From NCBI GenBank assembly GCA_023411615.1, contig JAEYOR010000010.1:62001-126000 (forward strand): a stretch of 64,000 nucleotides of DNA. The letters run 5' to 3'. The stretch's first letter is position 1; every line of letters begins with the position of its first letter. The stretch is from Actinomycetes bacterium (GTDB lineage Bacteria > Actinomycetota > Actinomycetes > Actinomycetales > Demequinaceae). Below the pieces are notes generated by a model. That model worked only from the letters and a program-made list of their open reading frames with translations. It ran no database searches and was not told the origin of the DNA. The translations under genes were made by a program, and so were the position numbers. This document shows positions 10,385 to 19,993 of this stretch, piece after piece.

Positions 10385-12079
10385 ATGCGCAAGACCGATG
10401 TCGTCTCGAGCACTTCCGGCCTTCACGCCGCTGTGAGACGGTTTGCACCACTTGCATTTGTGCTTGCTGTCACCACCACACATGTGGTGATCGCGGCGCG
10501 CTCCGTAGGCCCGATGTACCTCTTCGACGAGGTCGGCTATCTCGCTGGCGCGAATGTGATCGCTGGCGGAAGCGGGGACTGGAGCTTGTGCGGCTCAAGC
10601 TACGCGGTGGGCTATTCAACCGTGCTGGCACCTCTGTGGTGGTTGCCTGTCTCGACCATCACCGTCTATCAGTTTGCGGTTGTCGTGAGCGCGCTCGTTG
10701 GGGCAGCTGTGATGTGGCCGGCGACTGCTCTCGCGCGGGTGTTGGGGGCCTCGACCTGGGCTTCGCTCCTCATTGGCGCCCTTGTCACTCTCGTGCCTGC
10801 ACGCGCACTCCTTGACAACTACGTGATCGCAGAGAATCCGCTGACTTTCGCCGTGGTCGCCGCGACGTTCTACGCGTTCCGGCTTTCTCGACACGCCACC
10901 GCCTCGGCCCACGTCGCATTCGGTGTGCTGATCGGGACTGCGACTGCACTTCATGCACGTGCGTACCCGTTCGCCTTTGTCGCAATCGTGTGGCTGGGCG
11001 TCCGCGCCTGGCGACAGGATAGTTCTTGGCTATTGGCGCTCGCCGCCATCGTTCCGATCGTTGGCATTGGTGGTGTCGGCTACGCGGGCATGAGCGTCGT
11101 GGGGTCCCAACTGTTCCCCGATGACTCCCGAACGGATGACCTGTTTGCGGGCACATCGGTCCAGCGTGTGCTGGAGGTAGTGTCGGGGCAATTGTTTACA
11201 CAGGCCTTCTCATGGTCATTGCTCACAGTCCTTGGCGCCCTTGCTGTGGCGAGCAGATTGCGACGCTTGTGGCGCACGCGACGCTTGGATGCTCTAGGCG
11301 ATGGACACACATTCGTGGCAGGCAGCGTGGTCGCTATGGGCGTGGCGACAGTGCTGCTATTGGCTTCATCCGCCGAGTACGGCGTGCGTATCGACCTGCC
11401 GTTCTTCGGACGTTACCTTGACCCATTCTTGGTATCCGTAGTCGTCATTGGATCGAGCACGTTCGTGTCGCGGCATCGGCGCCGTTTGACGAGTATCGCG
11501 GCCATCACGACCGGCGTAACGGTATTGGTGTTTGTGGCCGCGGTACTACCCCGTCTCAATCCAGACGGCACGTGGATTCCGTTGGCGGTGCCGGGACTTC
11601 TCCCGGTCCTTGATCCTCTTGCCGGTGACGATCGCCCTTACCTCATTGTCGCTGCGACCGTAGCGCTGGTCACATGTGCCTTCTTTTGGGTAGCACGCAG
11701 GAGACCGATGCTTGTGTTGTCTGCCGCACTCGTGATTGCAGGCACCGTCACCCTTGTCACTGACGCATTCCACGTGGATCCATTTGAGGAAGAGGTACGC
11801 GCGCGAAGCCCGCTCTACGGCTACATTGGCGGGCTTGACGGACCCGACATTACGTTTGCGGCCGACCAAGTGGGATGTGCTGCACGCAATAAGCTGCAGT
11901 TTGAGCTCGTGGGCCGTGTCGAAATTGTGGATGCGGGTGGTGACTATGGTCGCCAACTCGTCATTGGCCCAGCACCCGAATGGCCAGTGATGGAGAGCGC
12001 GGGCTACGCACGCATTCCTTTCACGATGTGGAACTCGGCTGCGGTCTGGGTTTACACGGACTCTCTCGATCGTCACTAG
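10385..12079 (+). CDS. polytopic membrane protein, probable GT-C type glycosyltransferase
   Basis: 564 residues with about 11-12 predicted membrane segments. The first outside loop after the N-terminal segment has an acidic motif, YLFDEVGYLAGAN (about residues 45-57). The FGRYLDPFLV region lies near 340, and a soluble tail runs from about 465 to 564. An acidic pair in the first extracytoplasmic loop of a many-span protein is the usual sign of GT-C glycosyltransferases (lipid-linked sugar donors), but I cannot assign a substrate. It stands alone on the plus strand between aroQ and aroB, and its TAG overlaps the aroB stop by 4 bases (convergent). It has no links with the aromatic pathway and may be an insertion into a conserved block. 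Confidence 0.6.
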   Translation: MRKTDVVSSTSGLHAAVRRFAPLAFVLAVTTTHVVIAARSVGPMYLFDEVGYLAGANVIAGGSGDWSLCGSSYAVGYSTVLAPLWWLPVSTITVYQFAVVVSALVGAAVMWPATALARVLGASTWASLLIGALVTLVPARALLDNYVIAENPLTFAVVAATFYAFRLSRHATASAHVAFGVLIGTATALHARAYPFAFVAIVWLGVRAWRQDSSWLLALAAIVPIVGIGGVGYAGMSVVGSQLFPDDSRTDDLFAGTSVQRVLEVVSGQLFTQAFSWSLLTVLGALAVASRLRRLWRTRRLDALGDGHTFVAGSVVAMGVATVLLLASSAEYGVRIDLPFFGRYLDPFLVSVVVIGSSTFVSRHRRRLTSIAAITTGVTVLVFVAAVLPRLNPDGTWIPLAVPGLLPVLDPLAGDDRPYLIVAATVALVTCAFFWVARRRPMLVLSAALVIAGTVTLVTDAFHVDPFEEEVRARSPLYGYIGGLDGPDITFAADQVGCAARNKLQFELVGRVEIVDAGGDYGRQLVIGPAPEWPVMESAGYARIPFTMWNSAAVWVYTDSLDRH

Positions 12080-13206
12080 TTAGTGACGGCGTCGTACGCT
12101 GCGGCGAGCAAGGTCGGGTCGGGCCCTTCGAGGCGCTGAGGATTGCCGATGCCGTGGAGGATGACGAATCGCAGCAGGTCGCCGCGGGACTTCTTGTCAC
12201 GGCGCATCGCTGTGTAGAGAGCGTCCCAGCGGCCTGGGCGGTACGACACCGGCAGACCAAGACCGCTGAGAATCTCCCGATGACGGATGACCGCCGAGTC
12301 ATCGAGTTTGCCCACAAGGCGGGCAAGTTCTGCTGCGTAAACCATGCCGACAGAAATTGCTGCGCCGTGTCGCCACTGGTATCGCTCTGTGTACTCAATG
12401 GCGTGGCCAAACGTGTGTCCATAGTTGAGAATCTCGCGCAGGAACGATTCTTTGAGGTCTGCGGCGACTACGTCCGCCTTCACCTGGATCTTGCGTTCGA
12501 TTAATTCTTCAAGGACGGGCAGAGCAGCCCCGTCCACCGAGGCAAGCTCCGCATCGGAACCATCCCGAGTGCCAACCTGCGTGTGACCGGCACGGAGGAC
12601 ATCGAGGTTGTCTTCGATAATCGACAGAATCGTTGTGTCAGCAATGAATCCGCCTTTGACGACCTCGGCAAGACCTGCGACAAGATCGTGGCGCGGCAAC
12701 GTGAGCAAATGCTTCGTGTCGCAGAACACTGCCAATGGTTCATGGAATGCTCCCACGAGGTTCTTGCCCTCTGCCGTGTTGATGCCCGTCTTGCCTCCAA
12801 CAGCGGCGTCTACCATGGCGAGCAAAGTGGTGGGTACCTGTATGACGTCGATGCCCCGCAGCCACGTGGCGGCGACAAAACCTGCGAGGTCAGTCACCGC
12901 GCCACCGCCGAGCCCAATGACAATGTCCGAGCGCGTGAAGTCAGACTGCCCTAACACCTTCCAGCAAAAGGCGAGCACTTCGGCCGTCTTGCCTTGTTCA
13001 GCGTCGGGCACTTCCGCAAGGACCGGAGTGACCCCGCGCCCCTCGAGTGCGGTCTTCAGCGCATCTGCGCGGTTACGCATTGGCGCGGAGTACACAATCA
13101 GTGCCTTGTTGACGTGTTCCGGCACCGTGGCCACGATGGCCCCGTCGAGGTCTCGCCCCACCGTTACGGAGTACGGTCGGGCTGTCTGGACGTCGATCTT
13201 CCTCAC
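12076..13206 (-). CDS. aroB: 3-dehydroquinate synthase
   Basis: Makes 3-dehydroquinate from DAHP using NAD and a divalent metal. It has 376 residues. The NAD-binding IGLGGGAVTDLAGFVAATWLRG, PTTLLAMVDAAVGGKTGIN and metal-binding GLAEVVKGGFIAD motifs are all intact, as is NYGHTFGHAIEY. The start overlaps the aroK stop by 4 bases. At the 3' end it converges with the GT-C-like gene with a 4-base overlap. Confidence 0.97.
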   Translation of the reverse strand: MRKIDVQTARPYSVTVGRDLDGAIVATVPEHVNKALIVYSAPMRNRADALKTALEGRGVTPVLAEVPDAEQGKTAEVLAFCWKVLGQSDFTRSDIVIGLGGGAVTDLAGFVAATWLRGIDVIQVPTTLLAMVDAAVGGKTGINTAEGKNLVGAFHEPLAVFCDTKHLLTLPRHDLVAGLAEVVKGGFIADTTILSIIEDNLDVLRAGHTQVGTRDGSDAELASVDGAALPVLEELIERKIQVKADVVAADLKESFLREILNYGHTFGHAIEYTERYQWRHGAAISVGMVYAAELARLVGKLDDSAVIRHREILSGLGLPVSYRPGRWDALYTAMRRDKKSRGDLLRFVILHGIGNPQRLEGPDPTLLAAAYDAVTN

Positions 13207-13718
13207 GCCAGCTCCTCCACAATCTGCCGCGCGATGTCGGCCGGGTCACGATCATCGGTCAGCACGGTGACGGTCGCGAGTGATTCGTAAATGGGCCGTC
13301 GCGCGCTCATCAGGGCGAGCCACTGCTGGCGGGGATTGCCGAGCAAAAGGGGGCGTGTGGTGTTGAGTCCCACACGGGGGACGACAGCGCTGAGGCTCAC
13401 GTCAAGGAAGACAATCGCACCGCCTGCATCCCGGTAGGCCTCGAGCGCTTCGCGACTGAGGGGATGCAATGGGGCTCCCCCGCCGAGGCTGAGCACCCCC
13501 CCGTGGGCGGCGAGGCCCGCCACGACTGCCTCATGCTCCAGCTCACGGAAATGTGGCTCGCCGAGCTCAACAAAGATGTCGGCTACTGGCTTGCCCGCGC
13601 GCCTCTCGACGTCGGCATCGGTGTCGTGCAATGTCGTGTTCCACAACGTCGCCAGCACCTCCCCCACGGATGTCTTTCCTGCTCCGGGGGGTCCCATGAG
13701 GACGGCGCGGGGTGCCAT
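13203..13718 (-). CDS. aroK: shikimate kinase
   Basis: Phosphorylates shikimate at the 3-OH. It is 171 residues: P-loop GPPGAGKT at residues 9-16, shikimate-binding DTDADVE (32-38), Arg58 in PHFRELE, the GGG of SLGGG (79-81), and the lid/adenine region RPLLLGNPRQQW. The ATG shares one base with the aroC stop (TGATG), so aroC-aroK-aroB form one translationally coupled unit. Confidence 0.96.
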   Translation of the reverse strand: MAPRAVLMGPPGAGKTSVGEVLATLWNTTLHDTDADVERRAGKPVADIFVELGEPHFRELEHEAVVAGLAAHGGVLSLGGGAPLHPLSREALEAYRDAGGAIVFLDVSLSAVVPRVGLNTTRPLLLGNPRQQWLALMSARRPIYESLATVTVLTDDRDPADIARQIVEELA

Positions 13719-14902
13719 CAGCGGAGAGTGTCGGGAATGGCCGCTACGTATGCGTCGATGTTGCGGCGGGTCTCCGCAATCGAGTCACCACCAAATTTCT
13801 CGATGACAGCGTCGGCCAGCACCAAGGCGACCATCGCTTGCGCGACGACCGCGGCGGGAGCAACTGCACATACATCTGAACGTTGGTGAATCGCCTTCGC
13901 GGGCTCACCCGACTCAGTGTCGATCGTGTCGAGGGCACGCGGAACCGTCGAGATCGGCTTCATCGCCGCGCGCACTCGAAGTGGCTCTCCATTGGTCATG
14001 CCACCCTCGACGCCCCCCGCACGATTGGTCCGCCGTGTCACTGATCCATCGACACGCTCAATCTCGTCGTGAGCTTCGGAGCCACGTCGAGCGGCCGTGG
14101 CAAAGCCGTCACCCACCTCGACACCCTTAATCGCTTGGATTCCCATGAGTGCGGCTGCCAGTCGGGCATCAAGACGACGGTCCCAATGCACGTAACTGCC
14201 GAGACCAACCGGCAGCCCATGGGCGACAACCTCAACGACGCCGCCGAGAGTGTCGCCTGCCTTTTGACAGGCATCGATCTCCGCGATCATCGCGGCCGAC
14301 GTCTCTTCGTGGAAGCAACGAATCGGGTCATTGTCGAGTGCATCGGTGGCGTCTGCGGGCGGCAGTGGAGCGTCATCCGGCACGCGGATTGGACCGACCT
14401 GGAGCGTATGTGACACAAGACGCACACCTGCGACTTGCTCAAGAAAGGCCTCGGCAACGGCTCCGAGAGCGACGCGCGCAGCCGTCTCACGTGCTGATGC
14501 GCGCTCAAGAATCGGCCTCGCGTCATCGTGGGCATACTTTGTCATGCCTGCCAGGTCTGCATGCCCGGGCCGGGGCCGTGTGAGTGATGCAGCGCGAGCT
14601 CCGGTCAATTCGGCAGGGTCCACAGGATCGGCAGACATCACTGTTTCCCACTTTGGCCACTCGGTGTTGCCCACCATGATGGCAACTGGGCCGCCTTGAC
14701 TCACGCCATGGCGTATGCCACCAATGAACGTCACTTCATCCTGCTCGAAGGACATTCGAGCGCCACGACCGTAACCTAGACGCCGGCGCGCGAGTGCGGC
14801 TTGAACCTTCGCCGTGGTGATCTCCACGCCCGCGGGCAAGCCCTCGAGAGTGCCAACAAGGGCGGGACCATGGGATTCGCCTGCCGTAAGCCATCTGAGC
14901 AT
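13718..14902 (-). CDS. aroC: chorismate synthase
   Basis: Converts EPSP to chorismate using reduced FMN. It has 394 residues from the ATG at 14902. The family opening LRWLTAGESHGPALVG carries the first conserved His; the second region GRGARMSFEQDEV and the C-terminal SDVCAVAPAAVV are present. Two other in-frame starts exist at 14911 and 14941. I prefer 14902 because GGAAG lies 10 bases upstream and homologues begin MLRW, but this is the least certain start of the aro genes. It follows pilO by about 50 bases and may be co-transcribed with the pilus operon. Confidence 0.93.
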   Translation of the reverse strand: MLRWLTAGESHGPALVGTLEGLPAGVEITTAKVQAALARRRLGYGRGARMSFEQDEVTFIGGIRHGVSQGGPVAIMVGNTEWPKWETVMSADPVDPAELTGARAASLTRPRPGHADLAGMTKYAHDDARPILERASARETAARVALGAVAEAFLEQVAGVRLVSHTLQVGPIRVPDDAPLPPADATDALDNDPIRCFHEETSAAMIAEIDACQKAGDTLGGVVEVVAHGLPVGLGSYVHWDRRLDARLAAALMGIQAIKGVEVGDGFATAARRGSEAHDEIERVDGSVTRRTNRAGGVEGGMTNGEPLRVRAAMKPISTVPRALDTIDTESGEPAKAIHQRSDVCAVAPAAVVAQAMVALVLADAVIEKFGGDSIAETRRNIDAYVAAIPDTLR

Positions 14903-14953
14903 GGCCGACATTCTTCCATGGACCGCCCTTGTAGGACGCACCTGCCGGATGGA

Positions 14954-15805
14954 CTAGCCGCCCGATGGGTTCGTGTTGCCTTCAACAGGCACCGTGAAGC
15001 TTCCGGGTGAGTAGGGAGGGTTCTTCCCTGGCTCCTCGATCGGGAACGACTTCTCGGGATCGATGAGACTGAACGCCATTGCGTTCACCGTGATCTCCCA
15101 GTCCCCCGGCTGTACGGGCGGGATGCCCTCGCGATCTTCAGGCTGAGCTCCGCCGATCTGAAAGCCCACGATGGTGAGGAAACGATCATCCTGCGATTGG
15201 AGATGCTTGAACCATTCCATGACTGCGTTGGGCGAACCCTGCGTTGTTACCGTCACGGGGATTCCGACCAATCGCGCAAAGGCGGACTCGGTTTGGGCCG
15301 GATCGTCCGCGGCGCCTCCACCTTCGCCGCTTTCCGCGCTAGCGCCACCGGACTCATCTCCCGACGCTGCGCTATCGGTGTTCGTATCAGGGTCCGTCGC
15401 TGCATCGGGATCTGTTGACGGTGCCGGAGCGGGTTGCTCCTCCGCCACAGGTGCGGTCAATGCGGTGGGAGCCCCATATGTGAGTGCCATCACCGGCAAG
15501 CCGCGGGCTTCGAGGCCGCTTACCAACATCGTGTGGAGTTCCGCGTGATTGGTGCGCGGCGGCATATCGATCTCGAGGGCAGCAAGGATTCCCCGCCACT
15601 CCGGTTCTTGCTTGGCGGTGGCTTGTGCAGTGAGGATCTGCGTGTCAAGCAGCTCATTGAACTCGCGGGCGGACTCGTACGAATCTTCGAGTTCCGCGAT
15701 CTCGTCAAGACTCGGCTTGATGCCGATCATGTAGCCCCCCGCAGCGATCAAGCCGCACACGACGATAGTCCCGAAGGCCCAGCCACGGGTTGAACTGTTC
15801 GCCAT
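14954..15805 (-). CDS. pilO: type IV pilus alignment protein, PilO-like
   Basis: 283 residues: a short cytoplasmic start, one membrane helix (about 9-28, FGTIVVCGLIAAGGYMIGI), a coiled-coil stretch (about 30-70), then an extracytoplasmic ferredoxin-like region. The region is interrupted by a long low-complexity insert rich in Asp, Ser, Gly and Pro (about 120-170). PilO pairs with PilN to join the cytoplasmic PilM ring to the pilus. The gene follows pilN by 4 bases. Identification rests on topology and on position after pilM and pilN, since PilO sequences diverge. Confidence 0.8.
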   Translation of the reverse strand: MANSSTRGWAFGTIVVCGLIAAGGYMIGIKPSLDEIAELEDSYESAREFNELLDTQILTAQATAKQEPEWRGILAALEIDMPPRTNHAELHTMLVSGLEARGLPVMALTYGAPTALTAPVAEEQPAPAPSTDPDAATDPDTNTDSAASGDESGGASAESGEGGGAADDPAQTESAFARLVGIPVTVTTQGSPNAVMEWFKHLQSQDDRFLTIVGFQIGGAQPEDREGIPPVQPGDWEITVNAMAFSLIDPEKSFPIEEPGKNPPYSPGSFTVPVEGNTNPSGG

Positions 15806-15809
15806 GGTG

Positions 15810-16532
15810 TCAGCCCTCCGATTCCGTCGCGGCCTGGTCGTCGACAGTCACGACCGGCACAATCTCTTGAGTTGTCTCGGTGCGGCCACTCAACGCGTAC
15901 TCGGTGATCCGAATCACGCCATTGATGGACCATCGCACCGGTTTGCCCTCTTCTTCGGGTGCAAGCTCGACTGCATCGACCCACGTCCGCTCGTAGCCCG
16001 GCAGTGCGTTGATCTGCTCGATGAGCGCTGACGTGTCAATTGGCGCCGTCGATGTCGCACTGAAGGTGATTGAGCCGTAGTCGGGAACGTCGAAGACTCC
16101 CCCGGCCGACGTCTGAGGCGCAGACGGCGTGCTCTGCTGGATATCCATGGTGGTCAGCGTCATTGAGCTCGGGAAAGCGCTGAAGAGAGCCTGCAACTGG
16201 TCGGCCCAGACGATGTCGACCGAGCCGATGGCGTAGCGTGCCATGAGCGCGGTGTCCACCTGGCCTCGCAATTCGGGAAGGTATGCGTATTTGTCGAGCT
16301 CTTGCCGCTTAGCCGGTGTTCGCGCTTCTTCTGCTGTGAGGTTGTCCTCAGCGTCGTATTTCAGTGTCTGCACGTAGTACCAGGCCGCACCGACAAGCAA
16401 CGTGAACAGCACCACCATGCCCAGCATGGCGCGCCGCGCACGGCCTGCGGCACGACGTTGACCCACATCCGGTGGGAGAAGGTTGACCTGTGGCGACTTG
16501 GGGGCGCCAACACTTGCGGGAACCTGACTCAT
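15810..16532 (-). CDS. pilN: type IV pilus assembly protein PilN
   Basis: 240 residues. The cytoplasmic tail contains the conserved VNLLP motif (residues 16-20), which in known systems docks into PilM. One membrane helix follows (about 36-54, MLGMVVLFTLLVGAAWYYV), then a coiled coil and a ferredoxin-like domain. The start overlaps pilM by 4 bases. It is expected to form a heterodimer with PilO. Confidence 0.88.
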   Translation of the reverse strand: MSQVPASVGAPKSPQVNLLPPDVGQRRAAGRARRAMLGMVVLFTLLVGAAWYYVQTLKYDAEDNLTAEEARTPAKRQELDKYAYLPELRGQVDTALMARYAIGSVDIVWADQLQALFSAFPSSMTLTTMDIQQSTPSAPQTSAGGVFDVPDYGSITFSATSTAPIDTSALIEQINALPGYERTWVDAVELAPEEEGKPVRWSINGVIRITEYALSGRTETTQEIVPVVTVDDQAATESEG

Positions 16533-17587
16533 GATCCTGCCTCCCCAAGAGCCAAACCGATTGCAACGGGCACGCGCGCTTCGAGGCCACGCAAACCCTC
16601 CGCATTCACCTTCTTGCCTGGAGTGACCCGGGCGAATGAGTTTCCATATCGCACCGGCAGGCGCGTGGCGGAAGCGAGGTATTGTCCGAGACCCGCAAGG
16701 TGGGACCCTCCACCCGAGATCACCACGAGTTCGATGCCCTCACCAGGATTGTTGCTCGTGTAATAGACGAACGTGTTGCGGATCGTCTCGATCAATGCGC
16801 GTGTGGTCGACGAGATCGGCTCCTCAGCGCCCTGCACAGGGTGGGGTCCGCTGTTCGACATGCCCGTCTGGATCTTCACATCCTCGGCTTGAGTGATGTC
16901 CAAGTGAAGTGCAGACGCGATCGCGTCGGTCGTGTCGTGACCACCACTCGACAAGGTGCGGACCAGGCGCGGCTGTCCTCCCTGAACGACCACCACATTG
17001 GTAGTGCGGGCACCAATGTCAACGAACGCGACAACGCGTCCGTCGAACTCGGAAGTCGTCTGGGCTCGCACAAGTGCGAACGCATTGAGATCGACGGCGC
17101 GCGGACGCAGGCCTGCTCCTTCGACCGCGAGCAGCTTCTGTGAGACGGTCGTCTTCGGAGCTGCAACGAGGATTCCACGCAGCAAGGTCATGGTCCCGTC
17201 AACTCGTTCCGCGGTGGGATAAAAATCGAGAAGCGCCTCACTCGGCGACATGGGTAGCATCTCGCTCACTTGGTACGGCAGAGATGAGCGCAGCTGGTCC
17301 ATAGGCAGTTCGGGCACTTCGATCTCGCGCACGATGACACTTTCGGACCCGACGCCGACCACAACGTCCTTCGTTGACGCGCCCGCCGCGCTCATTGCCT
17401 TCTTGATGGCGGACGTCACGCCAGGGATATCGAGGACATCGCCTCCAACCACAGACCCCGGTGGAAGTGGCGCTTGGGCAAAAGCCGTAAGCGTTCCATG
17501 TCCATGCGGTCCCATCGCCTTGCCGGAGAACTCAACTTCCGCCACACGCACATGTGTCACGCCAATATCGAGACCTACTCGTCTCAT
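16529..17587 (-). CDS. pilM: type IV pilus assembly ATPase-fold protein PilM
   Basis: Actin/FtsA-like cytoplasmic protein that binds the PilN tail and helps anchor the pilus motor. It has 352 residues. The nucleotide-site phosphate-1 motif GLDIGVTHVRVAEV is at residues 5-18, phosphate-2 FVDIGARTTNVVVV near 190-203, and the adenosine motif VVISGGGSHLAGL near 291-303. All are intact. It lies 55 bases after pilD and overlaps pilN. Confidence 0.93.
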   Translation of the reverse strand: MRRVGLDIGVTHVRVAEVEFSGKAMGPHGHGTLTAFAQAPLPPGSVVGGDVLDIPGVTSAIKKAMSAAGASTKDVVVGVGSESVIVREIEVPELPMDQLRSSLPYQVSEMLPMSPSEALLDFYPTAERVDGTMTLLRGILVAAPKTTVSQKLLAVEGAGLRPRAVDLNAFALVRAQTTSEFDGRVVAFVDIGARTTNVVVVQGGQPRLVRTLSSGGHDTTDAIASALHLDITQAEDVKIQTGMSNSGPHPVQGAEEPISSTTRALIETIRNTFVYYTSNNPGEGIELVVISGGGSHLAGLGQYLASATRLPVRYGNSFARVTPGKKVNAEGLRGLEARVPVAIGLALGEAGS

Positions 17588-17642
17588 CGCACTCGCTCTC
17601 CCTCCACGTGGGGTTCCCCTTACGTATCGGACAATTCCGGAA

Positions 17643-18422
17643 CTAACTCAAGGACAAGGTGGCAACATCGAGGTACCACTCACTGATTGCGTCGCCAGCG
17701 ACCAGGCCAAGCCACGCACCAGCGACAAGCCATGGCCCGTATGGAATGCGCACGCCCCGGGCTTGGCGAACCGCAATCATCGTGACGATGCCGGCCACTC
17801 CCCCGATCAACGGCCCAGCGATGGCTCCCACCGCAAGAGCTGCCCAACCGACCCCGCCAAGGACAAGACCCAAAACTCCCGCCGTGACGACATCACCTCG
17901 GCCCATACCCCCCCGTGAAGCAATGCGCATGACCTGGTAGAAGCCGGCCAGTGCCACCATCGAAATACCAGCGCGTCCGAGCAACCACACATCACCCTCG
18001 ACGAGTGCATGGGCAATAAGGCCAATGAAGACAACGATGTAGGACGGATACGTCAGCGCGTTGGGCAATCGACGATGCTCGAGGTCAATGACGGCGAGTG
18101 CAACGCTAATGACCGCAACGTAAGCAAGGGTGACCGAGAGCGCGGTGGCTCCATGTCGCCACGCGACGAGGGCAAAGAGTCCCGCGCACGCCAATTCAAC
18201 GATCGGGTAGCGAACGCTGATGGGCGCGCGACAATGCCTGCAATGACCACGAAGCGCGACCCACGAGACGATCGGGATGTTGTCGTACCAAGCAATGTCG
18301 TGAGCGCACGCGGGGCAACGGCTCGAACCTCTCCACCATTGCTCACCTGCGGGCACTCGCGCGATCAACACATTGGCAAAAGAGCCACACAGCAAGCCGA
18401 AAACGGCCGCGATCAGCACCAT
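17643..18422 (-). CDS. pilD: prepilin peptidase (type IV leader peptidase / N-methyltransferase)
   Basis: Cleaves the prepilin leaders after Gly. It has 259 residues and about 7-8 membrane segments. The zinc-binding loop with two CxxC pairs (CPAC and CRHC, about residues 36-64) marks the bifunctional class. The two catalytic aspartates of the aspartic protease lie in IDLEHRRLPN (about 112-121) and GMGRGD (about 171-176). It sits between the minor-pilin genes and pilM. Mycobacteria retain a lone peptidase gene of this type beside aroE, as I recall (Rv2551c). Confidence 0.94.
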   Translation of the reverse strand: MVLIAAVFGLLCGSFANVLIARVPAGEQWWRGSSRCPACAHDIAWYDNIPIVSWVALRGHCRHCRAPISVRYPIVELACAGLFALVAWRHGATALSVTLAYVAVISVALAVIDLEHRRLPNALTYPSYIVVFIGLIAHALVEGDVWLLGRAGISMVALAGFYQVMRIASRGGMGRGDVVTAGVLGLVLGGVGWAALAVGAIAGPLIGGVAGIVTMIAVRQARGVRIPYGPWLVAGAWLGLVAGDAISEWYLDVATLSLS

Positions 18423-18425
18423 CTG

Positions 18426-19982
18426 CTACGACGTCTCACGCTTGTACTCAATGGCAACCTTTGAGCCAACAGAACTGCTCGTCGCGAGGTCAACCCCGGG
18501 GATGCCAATTGGCGAGTACTTGAAGGTCGACGTGGGGTGCACATTGACCTGGTTGCCATAAATCTGACCGGTGGTGGACGTCGAGTTGTAGAAATTGATC
18601 ACCCCAGGCGAGTACAAGAACACCTGGATGGGGTCCATGAAGTTGTTCGACTGGGAGTGGAAGTTGATGCCGCCACCACTGTGTGAGTAGCTCGCCGGCA
18701 TCGACGGGTGCAGGTCGTTGGGAACAATGAACCACACCTTGTGAGCGCCACCGTCGCGGCTCACAACCTCAACTGGGTTGTATGCCTCGAAGCTCTTGGC
18801 AAAGATGACAAGGTCGCCAGAGAGTTCAAAGCGAACATTCTGGAGGACCAGCTTGTCGCTCGTGCACTTGGTTCCCGTCTTGCCCGTGAGGTCGTACATC
18901 ACGTTTGCGGGAGGTCGGACTACCACCTTGTTGTTCGTCTTGGAGTTCGCCATCCAGTCGGCGATTGTGCAGCTGTCAAGCTGGCCAGTTTGGTATTGGT
19001 TGATGCCGCCAACCACCACTCCCGAGGACAGTAGATCGTTCTTGAAGCCCGTTCTGTCCTTGGGACCGATCATCCCGTCCCAGTCACTGGGGACAATGCC
19101 GACGATAGGCAAGGGAACGCTCGTCATTGCCGCGACGGTCTGGTTCTTGTACAAACCGCCCTCGACCACCATGGTGTTCTGGTGATAGCCGTTCACAGTG
19201 CCGCCAAGGATCACGTCCCCACCAAAGCGTTGGTTGGCATTTTGGATATCAAGGTTGCCCGTTTGTACGGTGAGGTCGCCACCCACACGCTTCCCTGAGT
19301 GCAGCGTGTTGATCGTCACGGTGTTCTTTGCCCACATGTTGCCGGTGACAAAACAGTTCTGGTTCATCGTGACACCGCCGGTGACCACCGTGAGATCGCC
19401 ATCGATCCCCACAGATGTGTTGCACAAGAAGCTGCCAGAGTTCACCCACACGTTCGCCGTGTCATCGGGAATGAGTGGTCCAAGACTGAAACCCGCGCCG
19501 GTTTGCGGCTGAGTGGCGGAGTAGATCGCGGCAGAGTGACCCACTTGGGGTATGAGCTGCACACCCGCTTCAACGGTACGAGATGGCTGGATGCCCGCCG
19601 TTGCATGGACTGGTGTCGCAGTAGCCGTCACGGTAGCCCGAGTAGGGGTTCCCGAGATGACCCCGTTGCTGCATGTGTTCAGTGGTCCGCTCGCGTCAGC
19701 GTACTCAATCTCAACGACCACCTTGGCGGTCACGGTGCCTTGTGCAATCTCATCGAAGGTCACCGGTCCACATGGGTTCGAGACGTTGAATGACTCGATC
19801 ACCGCATCAACCGCAGCCTCCGCCGCGTGCACCTGGCTCGTGCGCACGGAGTCACGGGCGGCATCCTGGGTGACCACCACCGCCTGCCACACCACCACCA
19901 GGCACAAGGCGATGCCAATGATGGCCACGCCGACCGCAGCGACAAGAGCCGAGCCCTCGTCGTTGCCTCGCAATGCCCGCAT
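18426..19982 (-). CDS. PilX-like pilus protein with large beta-rich C-terminal domain
   Basis: 518 residues from the ATG at 19982, chosen because AGAGGAGG lies 4 bases upstream; the 129 open codons further upstream run through the preceding gene and are not used. The N-terminus GNDEGSALVAAVGVAIIG (about residues 6-23) looks like a prepilin leader and hydrophobic helix, but has Ala rather than Glu at mature position 5, as in PilX-type minor pilins. The rest is exported and rich in Gly, Asn, Ser and Thr. Repeated GGDLTV/GNMWAKNTV/GGDVILGGTV-type strands suggest a beta-helix. A C-terminal part (about 420-518) resembles the domain found in PilX-like pilus-tip proteins. Possibly a tip adhesin; that role is inference. 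Confidence 0.65.
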   Translation of the reverse strand: MRALRGNDEGSALVAAVGVAIIGIALCLVVVWQAVVVTQDAARDSVRTSQVHAAEAAVDAVIESFNVSNPCGPVTFDEIAQGTVTAKVVVEIEYADASGPLNTCSNGVISGTPTRATVTATATPVHATAGIQPSRTVEAGVQLIPQVGHSAAIYSATQPQTGAGFSLGPLIPDDTANVWVNSGSFLCNTSVGIDGDLTVVTGGVTMNQNCFVTGNMWAKNTVTINTLHSGKRVGGDLTVQTGNLDIQNANQRFGGDVILGGTVNGYHQNTMVVEGGLYKNQTVAAMTSVPLPIVGIVPSDWDGMIGPKDRTGFKNDLLSSGVVVGGINQYQTGQLDSCTIADWMANSKTNNKVVVRPPANVMYDLTGKTGTKCTSDKLVLQNVRFELSGDLVIFAKSFEAYNPVEVVSRDGGAHKVWFIVPNDLHPSMPASYSHSGGGINFHSQSNNFMDPIQVFLYSPGVINFYNSTSTTGQIYGNQVNVHPTSTFKYSPIGIPGVDLATSSSVGSKVAIEYKRETS

Positions 19983-19993
19983 GATGCCTCCTC

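Noticed and set aside
14955..15804. Low-complexity Asp/Ser/Gly run in the PilO-like protein as a sign of frameshift
   Set aside because: The frame stays open on both sides and the flanking segments both fit PilO, so it is a linker insert.
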